A DNA stretch of 64,000 nucleotides from Nitrospirillum amazonense (GTDB lineage: Bacteria; Pseudomonadota; Alphaproteobacteria; Azospirillales; Azospirillaceae): assembly GCF_007828045.1 (NCBI RefSeq), contig NZ_VITN01000012.1, positions 62,001-126,000 of the forward strand, read 5' to 3'. The position numbers were made by a program, and so were the translations under genes. Below the pieces are notes generated by a model. That model was given only the letters and a program-made list of their open reading frames with translations. It had not been told where the DNA came from and made no database searches. The stretch's first letter is position 1. The number at the start of each line of letters is the position of its first letter. Below are positions 35,501 to 43,298 of the stretch, piece by piece.

Positions 35501-35785
35501 ATGAAACGGAATCATAGCGCCGAGGAAATCGCACAGTGCCTGGCCAAGGCCGATGGCCTGCTGGCGCAGGGCGTGAAGGTGGTGGACGTGGCGCGCATCC
35601 TGGGCGTCAGCCGCATGACCTATTATCGCTGGCGCCGCGACCAGGCCGGCGCGCCCGATGAATCCGACCTGCGCCGCCGCCTGACGCGGCTGGAGGAGGA
35701 GAACGCCGCCCTACGCCGGCAGTTGGCGCAACTGATGACGGGCGCCACCGACGCCCAATCATTGGGCATTCTGGCCTTCGCCTAA
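35501..35785 (+). CDS. Orphan IS3-OrfA-like helix-turn-helix protein
   Basis: This 94-residue protein aligns by eye with the OrfA of IS3-family elements. It has a helix-turn-helix (SAEEIAQCLAKADGLLAQG, then VSRMTYYRWRRDQAG) followed by a leucine-zipper-like helix (RLEEENAALRRQLAQL). There is no OrfB, no slippery frameshift site and no terminal inverted repeat nearby. It has a clear ribosome site (GAGAGGGG) and sits in the spacing of an operon after nagA. It may be a domesticated DNA-binding protein or simply a remnant. Codon use matches its neighbours. Confidence 0.75.
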   Translation: MKRNHSAEEIAQCLAKADGLLAQGVKVVDVARILGVSRMTYYRWRRDQAGAPDESDLRRRLTRLEEENAALRRQLAQLMTGATDAQSLGILAFA

Positions 35786-35863
35786 AACCGGGGCAAATCA
35801 CCCTCCCCCACATCGAGGTTTCCGGGGCATACTGATCCGGAAAACCAAACGGGGGCGTGGAGC

Positions 35864-37240
35864 ATGGCGACGGACGGGGCCGGGCTGAGCAAGAGCCTGG
35901 GCGGGTGGCATCTCTGGGGCATCGCCGTCGGGCTGGTGATCTCTGGCGAGTATTTCGGGTGGAGCTATGGCTGGGCCCAGGCCGGCACGCTGGGCTTCCT
36001 GGTTACCACCGTCCTGGTGGCGGTACTGTACACCACCTTCATCTTCAGCTTCACGGAACTGACCACCGCCATTCCCCATGCCGGTGGGCCCTTCGCCTAC
36101 AGCCACCGCGCCTTCGGGCCCCTGGGTGGCTTCATCGCCGGCTATGCCACGCTGATCGAGTTCGTCTTCGCCCCGCCGGCCATCGCGCTGGCCATCGGCG
36201 CCTACCTCAATGTCCAGGTCCCCGGTCTGAGCCCCAAGCTGGCGGCCGTGGGCGCCTATGGCGTCTTCGCCGCGTTGAACATCGCGGGCGTCACCATCGC
36301 CGCCACGTTCGAGTTGTGCGTCACCTTGCTGGCCATCGCCGAACTGCTGGTGTTCATGGGCGTAGTGTCGCCGGGCTTCACCTGGGGCAACTTCGCCGCC
36401 CACGGCTGGTCGGGTGAGGCCGGGCCCCTTGCGGCCCCGGCCCTGGGTGGCATCTTCGCCGCCATCCCCTTCGCCATCTGGTTCTTCCTGGCCATCGAGG
36501 GCGCGGCCATGGCGGCGGAAGAGGCCAAGGACCCCGCCCGCACCATTCCCCGTGCCTACATCGCCGGCATCCTGACCCTGGTGGTCCTGGCCTTCGGCAC
36601 CATGGTGCTGGCCGGCGGGGTGGGCGACTGGCGCGACCTGGCCAACATCAACGACCCCCTGCCCCAGGCCATGAAGGCGGTGGTGGGGGCGGACAGCGGC
36701 TGGCTGCACATGCTGGTGTGGATCGGCCTGTTCGGCCTGGTGGCCAGCTTCCACGGCATCATCATGGGCTATTCCCGCCAGATCTTCGCGCTGGCCCGGG
36801 CGGGCTTCCTGCCGGCGGGCCTGAGCCGCCTGCACGCCACGCGGCGCACACCGCACCGGGCCATCCTGGCGGGCGCCGTGGTGGGCATCGCCGCCATTTT
36901 TTCCGATGAGGTGCTGGCCTTCGGCGGCCAGCCGCTGACGGCCAACATCGTCACCCTGTCGGTGTTCGGCGCCATCGTCATGTACATCATCAGCATGGCC
37001 AGCCTGTTCCGCCTGCGCCGCACCGAGGCGGACATGCAGCGCCCCTTCCGGGCACCCGGATATCCCCTGGTGCCGGCCGTGGCGCTGGGCCTGGCCTGCC
37101 TGTGCCTGGCGGCCATGGTCTATTACAATCTGCTGCTGTTTGGGGTGTTCGCGGCCCTGCTGGCCTTGGGCTGGCTGTACTGCCGCTTGACCGTCTTGCG
37201 CCAGCCGGCCGGCGGTGTGCTGCCGGAGACGGGCCTATAG
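35864..37240 (+). CDS. eat: Ethanolamine permease, APC superfamily
   Basis: This 458-residue, twelve-helix transporter of the amino acid-polyamine-organocation family begins LGGWHLWGIAVGLVISGEYFGW. That start and the LTTAIPHAGGPFAYSHRAFG block are characteristic of ethanolamine permeases. It imports ethanolamine. No ethanolamine ammonia-lyase genes (eutBC) lie in the window, so it stands apart from a pathway here. A stem-loop follows the stop codon. Confidence 0.88.
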   Translation: MATDGAGLSKSLGGWHLWGIAVGLVISGEYFGWSYGWAQAGTLGFLVTTVLVAVLYTTFIFSFTELTTAIPHAGGPFAYSHRAFGPLGGFIAGYATLIEFVFAPPAIALAIGAYLNVQVPGLSPKLAAVGAYGVFAALNIAGVTIAATFELCVTLLAIAELLVFMGVVSPGFTWGNFAAHGWSGEAGPLAAPALGGIFAAIPFAIWFFLAIEGAAMAAEEAKDPARTIPRAYIAGILTLVVLAFGTMVLAGGVGDWRDLANINDPLPQAMKAVVGADSGWLHMLVWIGLFGLVASFHGIIMGYSRQIFALARAGFLPAGLSRLHATRRTPHRAILAGAVVGIAAIFSDEVLAFGGQPLTANIVTLSVFGAIVMYIISMASLFRLRRTEADMQRPFRAPGYPLVPAVALGLACLCLAAMVYYNLLLFGVFAALLALGWLYCRLTVLRQPAGGVLPETGL

Positions 37241-37249
37241 GAAGGCGAA

Positions 37250-37275
37250 CGGCCCGGGCGAAGGCGTCCGGGCCG
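37250..37275. terminator. Terminator-like stem-loop between convergent genes
   Basis: An 8-bp perfect stem, CGGCCCGG with CCGGGCCG, and a 10-base loop lie ten bases after the ethanolamine permease stop and before the convergent small gene. No long T tract follows, so termination efficiency is uncertain. Confidence 0.5.
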
Positions 37276-37307
37276 CTTCCTCATACCAGACGACACGCTG
37301 ACGGCGG

Positions 37308-37547
37308 TCAGCGCGCCAGCATGCTGTTGGTGATGCCCGGGGTGGGCACCTCCAGGTCCGGGCGGCCCAGGCGACCCGCCATTTCGGCGCGCACCACCTT
37401 CAGCCGTTCCAGATATTCCTCGGCCTCGTCACCGGCGGTGTCGGTCAGGATCAGACTGTCGCTGCTCCACCGTTCGATCAGGGGATCCAGGTCGGCGATG
37501 CGCTCCTGCAGGACGCGGGCGTACGCGGCGCTCTGGTTCGTGCTCAT
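37308..37547 (-). CDS. Small protein of unknown function, paralogue of the 38570-38806 gene
   Basis: This 79-residue, probably helical soluble protein shares the pattern VL.E.IADLDPLI.RW.S with a second small protein 1 kb away, as well as EAEE...RLK..RA....R..RPDL. The start follows AGGAGG. The two paralogues flank a YitT-family membrane gene. I do not recognise the family and no function can be assigned. Confidence 0.8.
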   Translation of the reverse strand: MSTNQSAAYARVLQERIADLDPLIERWSSDSLILTDTAGDEAEEYLERLKVVRAEMAGRLGRPDLEVPTPGITNSMLAR

Positions 37548-37843
37548 GGCTTTCCTCCTGCTGTGATGCGTCCCTCAAGCCTTTCAAACACCGGGGAGAT
37601 GGGCAACGGGGCAATGGTTCAAGGCCCCTACGCCGAAAGCCCGTAACGTCCCCCGGCCCCTATGCGGTCCGACTAGGTGCGGACGGTTACGTCCGGCGGA
37701 CGATCTTGGCCAGGGGAGCGATGACCTATGGCGGACGTCGCGAGGGCCGTCCCGGCGGATAACCTGCCGTGTGATCATTGAAGATCACGTCGCGTTAAAT
37801 TTCAATATAAGATAGGAAATTCTCAGTATTCGTCGGCTGATAA
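37548..37843. promoter_or_regulatory. Divergent promoter region with two dyads
   Basis: This 296-bp gap lies between the small gene and the YitT gene. It contains CGGACG-gtta-CGTCCG (37680-37695) and the dyad GTGATC-attgaa-GATCAC (37771-37788), the latter in an AT-rich promoter-like zone 56 bp before the YitT start. No gene is seen. Confidence 0.5.
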
Positions 37844-38473
37844 ATGATGAATTCGGTCAATCAACAGCGCCACAAATCTTATGAGTACCTGGCGGCGCTG
37901 GGCATCGGCACGCTGCTCGTCTCGCTGGGCACCGTGCTATATGCCAAGGCGACATTGTTGGTGGGCAGCATCGCCGGCCTGGCCCTGTTGTTGCACTATG
38001 TAACCGACCAGGGATTCTGGCTGTTCTTCTTTGTGCTGAACCTGCCCTTCTATGTCCTGGCCTGGCGGCGCATGGGCTGGCGCTTCACGGCGCGCACCTT
38101 CGCCGCCGTCTGCCTGGTCACGGTGGAAACGCGGCTGACACCCGGCTGGGTGGATTTCGCCGTGCTGAACCCGGTCTACGCGGCGTTGGCCGGCGGCGGG
38201 CTGATCGGCACCGGCCTGCTGATCCTGTTCCGCCACCGCATCGGGCTGGGCGGCATCAACATCCTGGCGCTGTATCTGCAGGAACGGTTCGGCATTCGCG
38301 CCGGCTATGTCCAACTGGGCCTGGACGCGGCCATCCTGACGGCCGCCTGCTTCGTGCTGACGCCGCAGCGCCTGGCCTTGTCGGTTATGGGCGCGGTTGT
38401 CGCCAACATGATCGTGGCCATGAACCACCGCGCCGACCGCTACCTGGGCCTGACCGCCGATCCGGCGCGCTGA
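37844..38473 (+). CDS. YitT family membrane protein
   Basis: This 209-residue integral membrane protein has five to six hydrophobic helices and the DUF161/YitT pattern (GTLLVSLGTVLYAKATLLVG, then GGGLIGTGLLILFRHRIGLGG). The family's function is unknown; transport of a small molecule is often suggested. It lacks the C-terminal DUF2179 domain found in longer YitT proteins. Two ATGs stand in tandem at the start and no strong ribosome site precedes them. It is flanked by two paralogous small genes on the other strand. Confidence 0.85.
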   Translation: MMNSVNQQRHKSYEYLAALGIGTLLVSLGTVLYAKATLLVGSIAGLALLLHYVTDQGFWLFFFVLNLPFYVLAWRRMGWRFTARTFAAVCLVTVETRLTPGWVDFAVLNPVYAALAGGGLIGTGLLILFRHRIGLGGINILALYLQERFGIRAGYVQLGLDAAILTAACFVLTPQRLALSVMGAVVANMIVAMNHRADRYLGLTADPAR

Positions 38474-38569
38474 CGATTAGGTACGCATGCGGACGCCGGA
38501 CGCAAAACCACCCGGCCCCGCGTCCGCCATCGGGGCGGAGCGCGGGCGATGGGAATTCCTCAGCCGCCG

Positions 38570-38806
38570 CTAACGGACCGTCATGCCGTCGGCGACCTGG
38601 GAGGCTATGCGGCCGTCCAGATCCGGTCGCGTCATGCGGCTGACCAGGTCGGCCCGCAACTCCTTGAGACGGCCCACAAATTCCTCGGCCTCGCCCTGGG
38701 CGGCGCCGGTCAGCCGGAAATGCCCGCTGGTCCACCGGTCAATGAGGGGGTCGAGATCAGCGATGTGCTCCCTCAAGACGAGGGAATAGGTGCTGTACTG
38801 GGTCAT
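38570..38806 (-). CDS. Small protein of unknown function, paralogue of the 37308-37547 gene
   Basis: This 78-residue protein shares with its paralogue the segments VLREHIADLDPLIDRW, EAEEF..RLKELRA and RPDL. The ATG at 38806 follows GGAGGTG and is preferred to an upstream in-frame start. About 80 bp upstream lies an FNR/FixK-like box (38887-38900), which suggests induction at low oxygen. Function unknown. Confidence 0.8.
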   Translation of the reverse strand: MTQYSTYSLVLREHIADLDPLIDRWTSGHFRLTGAAQGEAEEFVGRLKELRADLVSRMTRPDLDGRIASQVADGMTVR

Positions 38807-39231
38807 GGGACACCTCCACCTTTGTGCCTCCATGAAAATCCCGCGCCGGCCCCTTCGCAACTGTTCTCTCGTATTGGTCCCCCTATTTGACGCACATCAA
38901 GTAATTGGCGCGAATATTATCTGATAAAGCAGATCGATCGCCAAACCATGGCCTCAGCCGCCGGCGTCGATCACCGTGGGCCGCCAGCCCGAGGGGGCGG
39001 CTCAGGGGACGCAAATCGACATCCGGCCGCTGCGGCCGCTCCAACGCCTTGGAGAACAGCCCGCCTTCATTCTGACTGCTTCTCCCCCGGCGAACGGCCG
39101 CGACGGCGGCCCTATGCCCGGCACCCTGGTCCCAGCATGTTCAATATCGTATGACGAGCGGCAATGGCGGCGCCCACCTGGCGCCGCCGTGTCGAATCTT
39201 CGCGTCCGTCAGGTGCGGACGGCCCGTGGGT
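38807..39231. other. Intergenic region, 425 bp
   Basis: No coding region is supported; short frames here lack a ribosome site and recognisable content. The only clear signal is the FNR-like box at 38887-38900, in an AT-rich patch that continues to about 38950. Confidence 0.5.
38887..38900. promoter_or_regulatory. FNR/FixK-like binding site TTGAC-gcac-ATCAA
   Basis: This matches the FNR/FixK consensus TTGAT-N4-ATCAA in nine of ten defined bases. It lies about 80 bp upstream of the small gene starting at 38806 on the minus strand, a plausible activator position for that promoter. Confidence 0.55.
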
Positions 39232-40170
39232 TCAGTGCCCGACCGCCTGGTTCACCACCCAGGCCAGGCGCACGCCGGCCATTTCCAGGCGCATGCGGAC
39301 CAGCGGCCAGGCGGCGGTCTCGTAACCTTGGGCCAGGCGCTCTACGCCATCGGATTCCGGCGCCTGCAGCAGGCCATAGACCACGTCGCGGGCCAGGCCA
39401 TGGCTTTCCTCGCCCCAGGCCTGCACCGCCTTGTCCAGACCGGCGCCCTTGAACGGGGGCTTGGTGGACGGCGTCTTGGGCGTCCAGGCCTTGGCGTCAT
39501 AAGCGGTGATGCCGGGTTCCAGCGTGGCGGCGGCCGCCTTGGCCGCAGCCAGGTCGATCGAATAGTCCTTGTTCACCGACAGGCCCAACTCACGGTCGAC
39601 GATGGAACCATCCCAGACCGAGTGCAGGTTCAGGTGGCCGTTCCGGTCCTCATCGAAATAGCGGACCTTGACGTCGTTGCCGCCTTTGTCGTGGTTGCGC
39701 TCGGCGGCATGCAGGGGCTGGTGCAGGTCGCCCACCAGGTGGACCACCCACTTCAGCGCGGCCAGCCGCGCCTCGGGCGCCGCCTTGGTATCGGCCAGCA
39801 GGCGGGCCTGTTCCGGCAGGCGGGCCAGGACGCAGTTGTCGTCGGCGCAGTCGCGGGCGGGGTCGTAGGCCGGCTGGTCGGTGGGCACATCGACATAGTG
39901 CCAGGGCAGCGTGTCGGGCAGGCCGCCCTTGTCCTTGGGCAGGTGGCCCACGGTGTCCGGCCAGCTCGCCACCTCATCCAGGGTGTGGTGGCCTTCCAGC
40001 GACAGCAGCTGGTCCACCACCGCCTTGGCCTTGGGCGTCAGCCGGTCCTGCGCGATGGCGCCGACGATGGCATGCCCATTGGGGCCCCAGGCCAGCGCCG
40101 GCCCGGCGGTGAGGGCGACGGCGGCGGTGGACATGGCGGCGGCGATGGCGAGGCGGCGAAAGGCGGTCAT
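39232..40170 (-). CDS. S1/P1 family nuclease
   Basis: This 312-residue secreted protein has a signal peptide (cleavage at ALAWGPNGH, leaving the zinc-binding Trp at the mature N-terminus). It carries the S1/P1 ligand set: WGPNGHAIVGAIA, SWPDTVGH, WHYVDVP, HLVGDLHQPLHAAE and NLHSVWDGSI. It is a trinuclear-zinc, single-strand-specific nuclease, probably periplasmic or secreted, for nucleic acid scavenging. The ATG at 40170 is preferred to an upstream in-frame start because the signal peptide begins there. It lies just outside the integrated element. Confidence 0.93.
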   Translation of the reverse strand: MTAFRRLAIAAAMSTAAVALTAGPALAWGPNGHAIVGAIAQDRLTPKAKAVVDQLLSLEGHHTLDEVASWPDTVGHLPKDKGGLPDTLPWHYVDVPTDQPAYDPARDCADDNCVLARLPEQARLLADTKAAPEARLAALKWVVHLVGDLHQPLHAAERNHDKGGNDVKVRYFDEDRNGHLNLHSVWDGSIVDRELGLSVNKDYSIDLAAAKAAAATLEPGITAYDAKAWTPKTPSTKPPFKGAGLDKAVQAWGEESHGLARDVVYGLLQAPESDGVERLAQGYETAAWPLVRMRLEMAGVRLAWVVNQAVGH

Positions 40171-40318
40171 GGGGGGTCCCGATCTGGAGAAGGCCGCCAA
40201 ATTAACCGCTTAACATTGCGCTGTCATGTCGGGTGCGACAGCGGGGCACGGGATGCTGGCACAAAAATTGGCCCGGGAAGGGCCATCTTTGGCAGTCAGC
40301 GATTTCAAAGGATGGAAG

Positions 40319-40376
40319 TGGTGCCCCCGGTCGGACTCGAACCAACACGACCTTGCGGCCAACAGATTTTGAGTCT
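40319..40376 (-). repeat. Attachment site, distal end (tRNA-Leu 3' fragment)
   Basis: These 58 bases are identical to the tRNA-Leu(CAA) 3' part at 42375-42432: CCA end, T arm, long variable arm and anticodon loop. The match stops within the anticodon stem, so the copy cannot encode a tRNA. Confidence 0.9.
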
Positions 40377-40513
40377 TAGCCAACAGAATTTTCCCGGGAG
40401 AGCGTCGATTATCGGTGACAGGCTATCACACTGATTTATAATAGGTAATTGCCTTCTCCTGTTTTCCGACATCGGGCCGGATGCGCCGGAATTTTCCCCA
40501 CCGTGGGTACTGC

Positions 40514-40535
40514 GTGAGTCCCTCGCCGTGAGTCC
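40514..40535 (+). repeat. GTGAGTCC repeat pair, left end of the element
   Basis: GTGAGTCC occurs at 40514-40521 and 40528-40535, just before the integrase start. A matching pair lies near the other end (42315-42333), and both second units continue as GTGAGTCCTGG. These could be arm-type integrase binding sites. Confidence 0.55.
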
Positions 40536-40546
40536 TGGGGGGTTTG

Positions 40547-41188
40547 ATGCAGACGAAAATCACCAAGAAACTGGTCGACCAGATGCAGCCTGGGCCGACC
40601 GACATGCTGGTCTTCGATACCCTCCTAAAGGGCTTCGTCCTGAACGCCGTTCGCCTCCTGCTCCTCACCGGCTGCCGCGTGGGTGAGCTTCTGGCGCTGC
40701 GCTGGGCTGACATCGACCTGGAGGCCGGTGCCCTCTATATCCGCGACGCCAAGGCCGGCGCCCGGGCGCACCCTATCGGCGCCGTCGCCGCGGCCTTCCT
40801 GGCGGAGATGGACCACACCTCACCGTGGCTACTCCTCGGCATCAAGGACACCAAGAAGCCGCTGGCGGCGAACACGCTGGGCCATGCCTGGTCCCGCATC
40901 CGCGCCCGGGCGGAGTTGCAGGACGTGCGCCTGCACGATCTCCGCCACACAGTAGGGACCTATGCCGGCCAGGCCGGCGCCAATGCCTTCCTGGTCCGCG
41001 ACAAGCTGGGACACAAAACCCTGGCCATGACCGGCCGCTATGTCAGCAAGGACGCCAACCCACTCCGCGAGCTGTCGAACAAGGTGGAGGGACGGATCAT
41101 GGCGGCGCTGAAGGCGGGGCAAGCGGAGGATACCGGCCAGGTAGTACCAATGCCGACCAAGCGCAGCGGTCGGTCATCAGCGGAGTGA
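40547..41188 (+). pseudogene. Tyrosine integrase with large internal deletion
   Basis: This 213-residue reading frame joins the first residues of a DUF4102/P4-type integrase (KITKKLVDQMQPGPTDMLVFD, then LLKGFVL) directly to the catalytic domain (LLLLTGCRVGELLALRW). Roughly 200 residues are missing: the rest of the arm-binding domain and the core-binding domain. The junction is near 40634. All catalytic residues are visible: Arg in GCRVGELL, His-x-x-Arg in LHDLRHT, His in LGHKT and Tyr in TGRYV. Without its DNA-binding parts it should not recombine alone. A G-rich ribosome site precedes the ATG. Confidence 0.85.
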
Positions 41189-41192
41189 TAGT

Positions 41193-41585
41193 TCACCCTT
41201 TCACACTGTTGTCCGCCACCCACCGGCGGAACTCTTCCTCCGATCGCTCGCTGGCGGCGACGGCCAGGATCATGTCGGCCGCCTCGCGCTCACTCACGTC
41301 CAGAAACAGGCCGTTCAGGATAAGTGTCGTACCCAGCGCCACGAACCCGGCCCGCTTATTGCCGTCCACGAAGGGATGGTTGCGCAGGATGCTGACGCAC
41401 ACGGCGGCGGCCAGGTCGAACACCGTGACCGACCCCTCTGCATAGGCAATGATCTGGTGGGCGCGGGCCAGCGACGCCTCAAGGGCGCCACGGTCCCGCA
41501 AGCCCGAGGCGCCACCATGCTCCGCCAGCAATTCCGCATGCAGGTCGATAATGGCTTCGATTGGCGGGACGAGGAACTCGGTCAC
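41193..41585 (-). CDS. doc: Doc-type (Fic fold) toxin
   Basis: This 130-residue protein has the Fic/Doc core motif HPFVDGNKRAGF and a GLRDRGALEASLARA segment typical of death-on-curing toxins. Doc of phage P1 phosphorylates elongation factor Tu and stops translation. Its start overlaps the upstream antitoxin gene by four bases, as expected for a toxin-antitoxin operon. It lies inside the tRNA-Leu element and may stabilise it. Confidence 0.93.
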   Translation of the reverse strand: MTEFLVPPIEAIIDLHAELLAEHGGASGLRDRGALEASLARAHQIIAYAEGSVTVFDLAAAVCVSILRNHPFVDGNKRAGFVALGTTLILNGLFLDVSEREAADMILAVAASERSEEEFRRWVADNSVKG

Positions 41586-41806
41586 TTCGCCAGCACCGCC
41601 ATGGCGCGGCGGTAGCGGGTGGAGAAGGCCCGGCCGGCGTCCATGGCTTTGCTGTAGGTGTCGTCCGACTTGGCGATTTCAATGCGGCCATCCCGCACCG
41701 ACAGCGTGACCTCATCGCCGCGATCAAGGTGCGCCTCGGCTAGCACATCACGCGGGATGGTGATCCCGGTAGAATTCCCGACCTTGGTCAGCTTGGTGGT
41801 GTGCAT
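41582..41806 (-). CDS. AbrB/MazE-type antitoxin
   Basis: This 74-residue protein begins TTKLTKVGNSTGITIPRDVL, the swapped-hairpin AbrB/MazE/SpoVT DNA-binding fold, and has a C-terminal tail that should bind the toxin. It probably neutralises Doc and represses its own operon. Such an AbrB-type partner in place of Phd is common for chromosomal Doc genes. The ATG at 41806 follows GGAG; an upstream in-frame start was rejected. Confidence 0.9.
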   Translation of the reverse strand: MHTTKLTKVGNSTGITIPRDVLAEAHLDRGDEVTLSVRDGRIEIAKSDDTYSKAMDAGRAFSTRYRRAMAVLAK

Positions 41807-41831
41807 GGCGCGCTCCGTCGTTACGTGCGCT

Positions 41832-41861
41832 ACTATGTAATAACCCATGTTCTTACGTCAA
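41832..41861 (-). promoter_or_regulatory. Candidate promoter of the antitoxin-toxin operon
   Basis: On the minus strand, TTGACG (41856-41861) is followed 18 bases later by CATAGT (41832-41837), about 25 bp before the antitoxin start. This is a fair sigma-70-like promoter. Confidence 0.4.
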
Positions 41862-42374
41862 TGAGCATTGACCTCGAGACGCACAATGCCCTTGCCCATT
41901 CATTGCAATTTCGTATGCTGATGCTCCGTGGGAGTCGGTTGCCAGGAAGTAGGCGTGCTTGCCAGCCGTAAACCCGGCTAACCGACGCGGCGGCACGCTG
42001 AAAGCTGTATCTCCCACCATGTCAAGGTAGCGCTCTCCGGGTCGGGGCAGTAGCGGCGGCCATGGCGATAGGGCGAATCCTGGCCACCGACCAGGGCCCC
42101 AGCATCTATCAGACCAGCAGGCCAGACGGTTTGCTCTTCATCTGACCCCAGGCCGCCAAGCGTAGCGGGCTGCCTCGTGCGAACGAGACTGACAACCCGA
42201 GAGCCCCCCCCTTGCACACGACTGCAAGCCATCCAGCGGCCATCTGACGCCAAGCGTTCGAACGCTTCCACAGCTCCAATGGGTGCGGGGCCGTATACGC
42301 CCCCATACTCTACCGTGAGTCCCCAGTGAGTCCTGGAGCAGTTTCAGGCGCTAAGCCGAAATCTGCTAAGTCAT
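41862..42374. other. Non-coding part of the integrated element
   Basis: No convincing gene is present in these 513 bp. A 97-codon minus-strand frame at 41978-42271 has no ribosome site and no family resemblance. The only structured signal is the GTGAGTCC pair at 42315-42333. Confidence 0.5.
42315..42333 (+). repeat. GTGAGTCC repeat pair, right end of the element
   Basis: GTGAGTCC occurs at 42315-42322 and 42326-42333, about 42 bp inside the tRNA attachment site. Orientation and the trailing TGG match the pair at 40514-40535. Confidence 0.55.
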
Positions 42375-42460
42375 TGGTGCCCCCGGTCGGACTCGAACCA
42401 ACACGACCTTGCGGCCAACAGATTTTGAGTCTGCCGCGTCTACCATTTCGCCACGGAGGC
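42375..42460 (-). tRNA. tRNA-Leu, anticodon CAA
   Basis: On the minus strand the gene starts GCCUCCG, which pairs with CGGGGGC before A-CCA. It has the D-arm segment GGUAGACGCGGCAGA, the loop CUCAAAA with anticodon CAA, a long variable arm as class II tRNAs have, and the T-loop GUUCGAGUCC. CCA is encoded. Its length is 86 bases. It reads UUG codons and carries the insertion site of the element, which left the gene intact. Confidence 0.95.
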
Positions 42461-42682
42461 ACCGGGCGCTTTCAAGCGTGCGGGGGATCATAGCGATAGA
42501 AAGCCGGGGGTCAAGCGCCGCATGAGGCCGGCGGATCATGCGCAGGCCACGCGGTTGACACGCGGCGGGACGGGGGCGGCGGTTGCGGGCGCGGGGCGCA
42601 CCTGATAGACGGGTAGCGCCCGGCCCCGCCGCCCTTTGGCCTGTCGCCACAGGGAATGGGGCCCCGCTGTCGGAGATGCCCG

Positions 42683-43267
42683 TTGCTGCGTAGCCTTTAT
42701 GACCGCACCCTCGCCCTCGCCGGCCACCGCCACGCCGTCTGGGCCCTGGCGGGTATTTCCTTCATCGAAAGCTCAGTCTTTCCGATTCCCCCGGATCTGC
42801 TGCTGATCCCGCTGATCCTGGCCGACCGGCGCCGGGCCTTCTTCCTGGCCACGGTCTGCACCGTCGCCTCGGTCCTGGGCGGCTTCCTGGGCTACGCCAT
42901 CGGCTATTATTTCTGGGACACCATCGGCCATCGCGTCATCGAGGCCTATGGTCTGATGGGCAAGTACATGGAGTTCAAGCAGGGCTTCGACGAGAAGGGC
43001 GCCTGGATCATCATCCTGAAGGGGATGACCCCCATCCCCTACAAGCTGGTGACCATCGCCAGCGGCGCCTTCCAGTTCGATCTGGCCACCTTCGCCGGCG
43101 CCTCGCTCATCTCCCGCGCGCTGCGCTTCTTCCTTGTCGCCGCACTCCTCTGGAAATTCGGCGAGCCTATCCGCACATTCGTGGAAAAGCGCCTGACGCT
43201 GGTCACCACCGTGGCCCTGCTGCTGGTCATCAGCGGCTTCATCCTGGTGAAGTACCTGCATCTCTGA
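42683..43267 (+). CDS. YqaA family (SNARE-associated/DedA-like) membrane protein
   Basis: This 194-residue inner-membrane protein of the DedA/VTT superfamily, YqaA branch, has the segment ISFIESSVFPIPPDLLLIP and the conserved KGMTPIPYKLVTIASGAF block. The family is implicated in lipid handling and envelope integrity. A TTG start at 42683 is preferred because GGAG lies seven bases before it and it yields the usual YqaA N-terminus LRSLYDRTL; an ATG at 42656 has a ribosome site that is too close. Confidence 0.88.
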   Translation: MLRSLYDRTLALAGHRHAVWALAGISFIESSVFPIPPDLLLIPLILADRRRAFFLATVCTVASVLGGFLGYAIGYYFWDTIGHRVIEAYGLMGKYMEFKQGFDEKGAWIIILKGMTPIPYKLVTIASGAFQFDLATFAGASLISRALRFFLVAALLWKFGEPIRTFVEKRLTLVTTVALLLVISGFILVKYLHL

Positions 43268-43298
43268 GTCCCCGCCGCCCAAACCGGAAGCCGCCCCC

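Larger units (their letters stand above)
40319..42432. mobile_element. Small integrated element at tRNA-Leu(CAA)
   Basis: A perfect 58-bp direct repeat (40319-40376 and 42375-42432) bounds a unit of 2,056 bp. The right copy is the 3' two-thirds of an intact tRNA-Leu gene; the left copy is an orphan tRNA fragment. This is the footprint of tyrosine-integrase insertion at a tRNA 3' end. The cargo is an internally deleted integrase and a Doc/AbrB toxin-antitoxin pair. The flanking and non-coding parts are more AT-rich than the chromosome around them. It is probably immobile now. Confidence 0.85.

Noticed and set aside
38948-39154. 68-codon plus-strand frame
   Set aside because: No ribosome site and an Arg/Pro-rich composition typical of chance frames in GC-rich DNA.
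41978-42271. 97-codon minus-strand frame inside the integrated element
   Set aside because: No ribosome site, no family resemblance and atypical composition for a gene.
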